A DNA stretch of 64,000 nucleotides from contig CANJRD010000005.1 in assembly GCA_947476695.1 (NCBI GenBank), positions 62,001-126,000 of the forward strand, read 5' to 3'. A program made the translations under genes and the position numbers. The notes beneath the pieces are model-generated. The model worked only from the letters and a program-made list of their open reading frames with translations, did not search any database and was not told where the DNA came from. Positions within the stretch are counted from its first letter, which is position 1. Every line of letters starts with the position of its first letter. This document shows positions 56,094 to 64,000 of this stretch, one piece after another. Source of the DNA: Rhodospirillaceae bacterium (GTDB lineage Bacteria > Pseudomonadota > Alphaproteobacteria > Rhodospirillales > Rhodospirillaceae).

Positions 56094-56900
56094 ATGTCTT
56101 TTCGGCTGACCTTCCCACGCTTCCTGATGATCGCGGCTGTGCTCATGCTCGCCGGCTGCGGCAGCAAGAACAAAGACCTCGAGTATAAGGAACAGTCCGT
56201 TTACGAGATTTACAGCCAAGCGCTGTCGTATCTTGAGAAGGGTTCCTACAAGGAAGCCGCGCAGTACTTCGACGAAGTCGAACGTCAGCACCCGTACTCA
56301 GTCTGGGCAACCAAGTCCAAGCTGATGTCGGCTTACTCCCAGTATCAGAACAACAAGTACGACGACGCCGTCACCGCGCTCGATCGCTTCATCGCGGTCC
56401 ACCCCGGTAACCGCGACGTCCCCTATGCCTACTATCTCAAAAGCCTCTGCTACTATGAGCAGATCTCGGACGTGCAGCGCGACCAGACCACCACCCGCAA
56501 GGCGCTCGACGCGCTGCAAGACGTGGTGACGCGCTTCCCCGGCACGACCTATTCCCGCGATGCGCGCCTGAAGCTGGACCTGACCCGCGATCACCTCGCC
56601 GGCAAGGAAATGGCGATCGGCCGCTTTTACGAGCGCCGCATGCAGTTCCTGGCGGCGATCAACCGCTTCAAGGTCGTGGTCGACCAGTACGGCGACACCA
56701 GCCATTCACCCGAGGCCCTCGAGCGTCTCACCGAGAGCTTCATGGCCCTCGGCCTGGTGGACGAGGCACGCAAGACCGCCGCCGTGCTCGGCTATAACTA
56801 CCCGGGCAGCGACTGGTACCGCGACGCTTACGCGGTCACCGGCGATCAGACGATGCCGAGCGACGCCGCCGGCCGTAAGTCGTGGTTCAAGTTCTGGTAG
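56094..56900 (+). CDS. bamD: Outer-membrane assembly lipoprotein BamD
   Basis: 268 residues. A lipoprotein signal with lipobox LAGC (MSFRLTFPRFLMIAAVLMLAGCGS) is followed by five TPR-like helical repeats (YSQALSYLEKGSYKEAAQYFDEVERQHPYS; NNKYDDAVTALDRFIAVHPGN; YYLKSLCYYEQI). BamD bridges BamA and the other Bam lipoproteins in beta-barrel insertion. ATG 56073 is in frame seven codons upstream; 56094 gives the normal lipoprotein start. Confidence 0.94.
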   Translation: MSFRLTFPRFLMIAAVLMLAGCGSKNKDLEYKEQSVYEIYSQALSYLEKGSYKEAAQYFDEVERQHPYSVWATKSKLMSAYSQYQNNKYDDAVTALDRFIAVHPGNRDVPYAYYLKSLCYYEQISDVQRDQTTTRKALDALQDVVTRFPGTTYSRDARLKLDLTRDHLAGKEMAIGRFYERRMQFLAAINRFKVVVDQYGDTSHSPEALERLTESFMALGLVDEARKTAAVLGYNYPGSDWYRDAYAVTGDQTMPSDAAGRKSWFKFW

Positions 56901-56949
56901 GCGGCCACTCTGGTACGCGGCCACGTCTCCGGGCTACGCTAGGCCCATC

Positions 56950-60757
<3,808 letters not shown>

Positions 60758-60821
60758 CGCGCGCATGACGGCAACGTGCGCCTCAGCCGCGCTCGCAATG
60801 ATTGCAAAATGCGCTGCGCTT

Positions 60822-60847
60822 GGAACATCGCGGGGGACGAGCCGTTT
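60822..60847 (+). promoter_or_regulatory. EcfG-type general-stress promoter
   Basis: GGAAC (60822-60826), a 16-base spacer and CGTTT (60843-60847) match the alphaproteobacterial general-stress consensus GGAAC-N16/17-CGTT. It lies 35 bases before the ECF sigma gene. Confidence 0.75.
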
Positions 60848-60881
60848 AATTTTCTTTGGAAATTAGATCGGAACCTTTCCC

Positions 60882-61475
60882 ATGGCTCAGGCAGAATTCA
60901 ACAAGATGCTTGTCGACTCCCTGCCGCGTCTCCGGGCATACGCGATGATGCTGACACGCAGCCGTGCCTCCGCTGACGATCTGCTTCAGCAGACCGCCTA
61001 TCGCGCCCTGCGCGCCGAAACGCAGTTCACGATGGGTACGAATTTCGTCGGTTGGATGTATCGGATCCTGCGTAACGAATACATCAGCACCCTGCGCCGC
61101 AATAAGCGCACCACCACTTGCATCGACGATCTGCCGGAACAGATGCTGGCCACACGGGGCGAGCAGGAAGACAAGCGCCTCACCCGCGAAGTCATCTCCG
61201 CGATGGACAACCTGCCGACCTCCCAGCGCGAAGTCCTGGTTTTGGTCTGCGCCGGCGGCCTCAGCTATGACGAGGCGGCCGCGACCATCGGCTGCTCGGT
61301 GGGCACCGTGAAAAGCCGCCTCTGGCGCGCCCGCCAGCATATGCAGGAACTGGTGATGGGCGACGAGGCACCTGAGCGGATCGAGGCCACTGAAAGCCTG
61401 GACGCGGACGAGACCGGGGACACCCTGGCCCCCTCCCGCCCCCAGGCCACCCTGGAGTCGAGACTGCAAGCCTAG
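60882..61475 (+). CDS. ECF sigma factor, EcfG-like
   Basis: 197 residues. Sigma region 2 (about 8-80) has LPRLRAYAMMLTRSRASADDLLQQTAYRAL and GTNFVGWMYRILRNEYISTLRR. Region 4 (about 110-165) has AMDNLPTSQREVLVLVCAGGLSYDEAAATIGCSVGTVKSRLWRARQ. It resembles the EcfG/ECF15 general-stress group. A Pro/Thr/acidic tail of about 40 residues is extra. No nepR or phyR gene is adjacent. An EcfG-type promoter upstream implies auto- or cross-activation. Confidence 0.88.
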   Translation: MAQAEFNKMLVDSLPRLRAYAMMLTRSRASADDLLQQTAYRALRAETQFTMGTNFVGWMYRILRNEYISTLRRNKRTTTCIDDLPEQMLATRGEQEDKRLTREVISAMDNLPTSQREVLVLVCAGGLSYDEAAATIGCSVGTVKSRLWRARQHMQELVMGDEAPERIEATESLDADETGDTLAPSRPQATLESRLQA

Positions 61476-61525
61476 GACGGCTGCCCAGGCCTCGATTCAC
61501 CCCTGCGTATAGATATCCACAGCCT

Positions 61526-61550
61526 CAGGGCCGGTTTTAAGCCGGCCCTG
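61526..61550 (+). terminator. Hairpin after the sigma factor gene
   Basis: CAGGGCCGG and CCGGCCCTG form a perfect 9-bp stem with a 7-base loop. No U-tract follows, so termination strength is uncertain. Confidence 0.6.
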
Positions 61551-61669
61551 AACGCTGTCTGGGTGATTTAACCGCACAGGACTGGACAAAATCCGACAGG
61601 TCACGCCATAAACCGGCGCGCGCCGTTATCGGTGCGCCAGTCTGTCTGTGATTCAAGGTAAGGAATTGG

Positions 61670-62071
61670 ATGAATAGGGATCAGAATTTTACCGATCGCG
61701 CCGCTAACTCGGCCAAGGCCAAGCAGGCGCTTCTGGAGAAAGCCAAGGCCAAGGTTAAGGTGTTCTCTCCCGAGGAAGTCGCCGAGCGCATGAAGGCCGC
61801 GGCGTCCCGGGACGCTAAGGAAGAAGAACGCCGCGCTTCGCGCGATGCCCGCAAGGCCGAAGAAGAGGCCCAGAAGGAAGCCATCAAGCAAGCCAAGCGC
61901 GACGCTGAAGAAGCTACGCGTAAAGCCATTGAGGAAGCCGAACGTCAGCGCGTGATGGACACGGCACGTCTCGATGCTCTGCAGAAGGCGAAGCGCGATG
62001 CGAAGTACGCCGCCCGCAAAGCGCGCGGTACGCCGCAGGGCAAGCGCAACATGAAGATCAACCGAGGCTAA
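61670..62071 (+). CDS. DUF6481-like charged coiled-coil protein
   Basis: 133 residues, mostly a single helix rich in Lys, Glu, Ala and Arg (AKEEERRASRDARKAEEEAQKEAIKQAKRDAEEATRKAIEEAERQR). It starts FTDRAANSAKAKQALLEKAKAK and ends in a basic tail, KRNMKINRG. This matches small alphaproteobacterial proteins of the DUF6481 type. Function unknown. Its stop overlaps the convergent NUDIX gene by 4 bases (CTAA). Confidence 0.8.
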   Translation: MNRDQNFTDRAANSAKAKQALLEKAKAKVKVFSPEEVAERMKAAASRDAKEEERRASRDARKAEEEAQKEAIKQAKRDAEEATRKAIEEAERQRVMDTARLDALQKAKRDAKYAARKARGTPQGKRNMKINRG

Positions 62072-62550
62072 GCCCCCTCGTTCGTCACGCCGGCGAGCCA
62101 CGACAGCAGGCGATCCAAGAATGCGGCCTGGGCCGGGTTGATCCTGGTTCGGGCCGTTTCTATTTCGAACCAGGCGACACGGTCGACTTCGGGGATTTCG
62201 ATCTGGCGGCCAGAACGCGGCGGCCATTCGATCATGATGGTATTGCTGCGGCAGGTCGTGACGTCGACATCCCGCTGCGCGGCGAAGGCCGCGACCACCT
62301 TTCCGTTCGCCTGTGTAACCTGACCCAGCGGCGTCAGCGGAGCGCCCGCGAGATCGACGCCGGTTTCTTCCCGCAATTCGATCCGCGCCCGTTCTTCAAG
62401 AGATTCCGCGCCGTCGACTTCGCCCTTGGGCAGACTCCAGGCCCCCTTCTCCTTCTTGGCCCAGAACGGACCGCCGGGATGGGCGAGCAGAACTTCAAGC
62501 TGGGCGCCGCCACCGCGATACAACAATACGCCGGCGCTGAACTTGGGCAT
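62068..62550 (-). CDS. NUDIX hydrolase
   Basis: 160 residues. The NUDIX box GEVDGAESLEERARIELREETGVDL (G-x5-E-x7-RELREETG) binds Mg and cleaves a nucleoside-diphosphate bond. The start AGVLLYRGGGAQLEVLLAHPGGPFWAKKEKGAWSLPKG is characteristic of small NTP-pyrophosphatase-like members. The real substrate is not shown by sequence. The frame extends to 62967 only as a shadow of the peptidase. It ends 2 bases before that gene's stop on the same strand. Confidence 0.9.
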   Translation of the reverse strand: MPKFSAGVLLYRGGGAQLEVLLAHPGGPFWAKKEKGAWSLPKGEVDGAESLEERARIELREETGVDLAGAPLTPLGQVTQANGKVVAAFAAQRDVDVTTCRSNTIMIEWPPRSGRQIEIPEVDRVAWFEIETARTRINPAQAAFLDRLLSWLAGVTNEGA

Positions 62551-62552
62551 GG

Positions 62553-64000
62553 CTAGATCGGCGCGGTCGCGCCTTCGAGCCAGCTGCGCGTTTTTGTATC
62601 GACCAACGGCCCGATCGTGTCGCGCACGCGCGCATGATAGGCGTCGAGCCAGGCTTTCTCTTCGGCGGTCAGCAATCCAGGCTCGATCATGTTGCGGTCG
62701 ATCGGCGCCAGCGTGATCGTCTCGAATTCCAGCAGCGGCTTTTCGGCATCCTTCGGCGCGTCGGCGCCGCGCACCGCGACAAGGTTCTCGATGCGGATGC
62801 CGTAAGCGCCGGTCTTGTAGTAGCCGGGCTCGTTCGAGATCACCATGCCGGGCTCCAGCGCGACGCTGTTGCCCACCTTGCTGATGCGCTGCGGTCCTTC
62901 GTGCACGCCGAGATAGGTGCCGACGCCGTGGCCGGTGCCGTGGTCGAAGTCGAGACCTTCGGACCACAGCGGCGCGCGCGCGAGTGCATCCAACTGGCTA
63001 CCGGTGGTCCCTTTCACAAAGCGTGCACGGCCCAGCCCGATGTGACCCTTCAACACCAGCGTGAAGCGATGCTTCTGCTCAGGCGTCGCCTGACCGATGG
63101 CAATCGTACGGGTGACGTCCGTGGTGCCATCGAGATACTGCCCGCCGGAGTCGAGCAACAGCACTGTATTCGGCACGATGCGCGCGCTGGATGCCTCGGT
63201 CGCGCGATAGTGCACGATCGCACCATTGCCGCCGACGCCCGCGATGGTCGGAAAGCTGGGGCCCCGGAACAGGTTGTCCGTCGCCCGGAATGCCAGCAAT
63301 TGATCGGATGCGCTGATCTCGGTGAGTTGTCCCTTCGGCGCTTCAGCGTCCAGCCACGCCAGGAATTTCGCCAGCGCCGCGCCGTCGCGGATATGCGCCT
63401 GGCGCACGCCCTCCAACTCCGCCGGATGCTTGCGCGCTTTCACGGCGGTGATCGGGTCGGCGATCAGCTTGGGCTGCCGCTTCGCCTGATGCACCTGATC
63501 GTGCAGCCAGCGCGAACCGGTGTCGCGATCGAGGCCCACAGCCTTCACCGCCGCCGGCAGCGCCGCCAGCACCTGCGGCAGTTCGTCATAAGCGACAACG
63601 GTCACATCGGGACCGAGATGCGCCTTCACCTCAGGCGTGATCTTCGCCACATCGACACACAGCGTCGCGCGGCCGTCGGCGGTCAGCACCGCATAGGCCA
63701 GCACCAAGGGCGAGAACTCGACATCGTCGCCGCGAATGTTGAACAGCCAGGCGATGCTATCGAGCGCCGAGACGACCAGCGCGTCGACGCCCTCTGCTTT
63801 CAACGCGGCGCCGATCTCGGCGCGCTTCTCGGCGCTGGAGCGCCCGGCGAATTTGTCGGCATAGACCATCACCGGCGCGGTGGGTCGCGGCGGTTGACCG
63901 CGCCAGACCTTGTCGATGAGGTTGCCGTCTATGGCCACCATCGTCGCACCGACGCGCGTGCAAGCTTCCTCAAGCCTGTGCAGCCCGGCGGGCGTATGCA
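62553..64000 (-). CDS. Aminopeptidase P family metallopeptidase (5' end outside window)
   Basis: The frame is open to the window edge. The upstream codons HTPAGLHRLEEACTRVGATM before the in-window ATG at 63941 fit the family, so the true start is beyond 64000. The visible 482 residues hold the creatinase-like domain (DALVVSALDSIAWLFNIRGDD) and the pita-bread catalytic domain. Metal ligands lie in LLLDSGGQYLDGTTDVTRT, HGTGHGVGTYLGVHEGPQ, SNEPGYYKTGAYGIRIEN and FETITLAPID. Length is consistent with the roughly 600-residue M24B Xaa-Pro aminopeptidases. Confidence 0.92.
   Translation of the reverse strand, partial: HTPAGLHRLEEACTRVGATMVAIDGNLIDKVWRGQPPRPTAPVMVYADKFAGRSSAEKRAEIGAALKAEGVDALVVSALDSIAWLFNIRGDDVEFSPLVLAYAVLTADGRATLCVDVAKITPEVKAHLGPDVTVVAYDELPQVLAALPAAVKAVGLDRDTGSRWLHDQVHQAKRQPKLIADPITAVKARKHPAELEGVRQAHIRDGAALAKFLAWLDAEAPKGQLTEISASDQLLAFRATDNLFRGPSFPTIAGVGGNGAIVHYRATEASSARIVPNTVLLLDSGGQYLDGTTDVTRTIAIGQATPEQKHRFTLVLKGHIGLGRARFVKGTTGSQLDALARAPLWSEGLDFDHGTGHGVGTYLGVHEGPQRISKVGNSVALEPGMVISNEPGYYKTGAYGIRIENLVAVRGADAPKDAEKPLLEFETITLAPIDRNMIEPGLLTAEEKAWLDAYHARVRDTIGPLVDTKTRSWLEGATAPI

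Overview
This 64 kb window is GC-rich chromosomal DNA from an alphaproteobacterium. The markers are a two-piece, circularly permuted tmRNA beside an alpha-type sspB, an ampD-rnpB-mraZ arrangement ahead of the division/cell-wall (dcw) cluster, the order ftsZ-lpxC-bamD-recN-ligA, and a GGAAC-N16-CGTT promoter of the EcfG general-stress type. I cannot name genus or species. I saw no ribosomal RNA, ordinary tRNA, CRISPR array, prophage or insertion sequence.

Layout. Positions 1-8.7 kb hold housekeeping genes: a divergent PurM-family protein, a DMT exporter, then on the minus strand purN, ndk, holC, a DegP-type protease and hflC/hflK, with mrp divergent from hflK. From 8.7 to 15.3 kb are a secreted trypsin-like protease, folA-thyA, the tmRNA gene, a 91-bp tandem repeat, sspB, a Tat-exported NADP-binding protein and a secreted protein that shares a duplicated C-terminal module with the protease. 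From 15.5 to 23.3 kb are both fumarase classes (an Fe-S class I enzyme behind a candidate FNR/FixK site, and fumC), a P-type ATPase broken by a poly-C frameshift, a b-type cytochrome and a small hydrolase. From 23.2 to 27.3 kb are two unusual minus-strand genes: a proline-rich six-EF-hand protein and a 604-residue protein that is 75 uninterrupted octapeptide repeats.

From 27.3 to 34.0 kb are an acyl-CoA dehydrogenase and a five-gene operon, Anbu - ATP-grasp - alpha-E - transglutaminase - Anbu, with a proteasome-like Anbu protein at each end. From 34.2 to 61.5 kb run ampD, rnpB, the full dcw cluster (mraZ, rsmH, ftsL, ftsI, murE, murF, mraY, murD, ftsW, murG, murC, murB, ddl, ftsQ, ftsA, ftsZ), then lpxC, bamD, recN, ligA and an ECF sigma factor. 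Most dcw genes overlap by 1-14 bases or abut, which implies one translationally coupled transcript starting at a promoter overlapped by three MraZ boxes and ending at a strong terminator after ftsZ. The window closes with a small coiled-coil protein, a NUDIX hydrolase and the truncated end of an aminopeptidase P.

How the parts work together. The dcw genes make UDP-MurNAc-pentapeptide and lipid II and assemble the divisome. AmpD recycles muropeptides, and LpxC and BamD serve the outer membrane. tmRNA, SspB, HflKC and DegP form a protein-quality theme. The least explained content is the octapeptide/EF-hand pair, the double-Anbu operon and the duplicated secreted module. Motif and promoter calls were made by eye; no database search was run.
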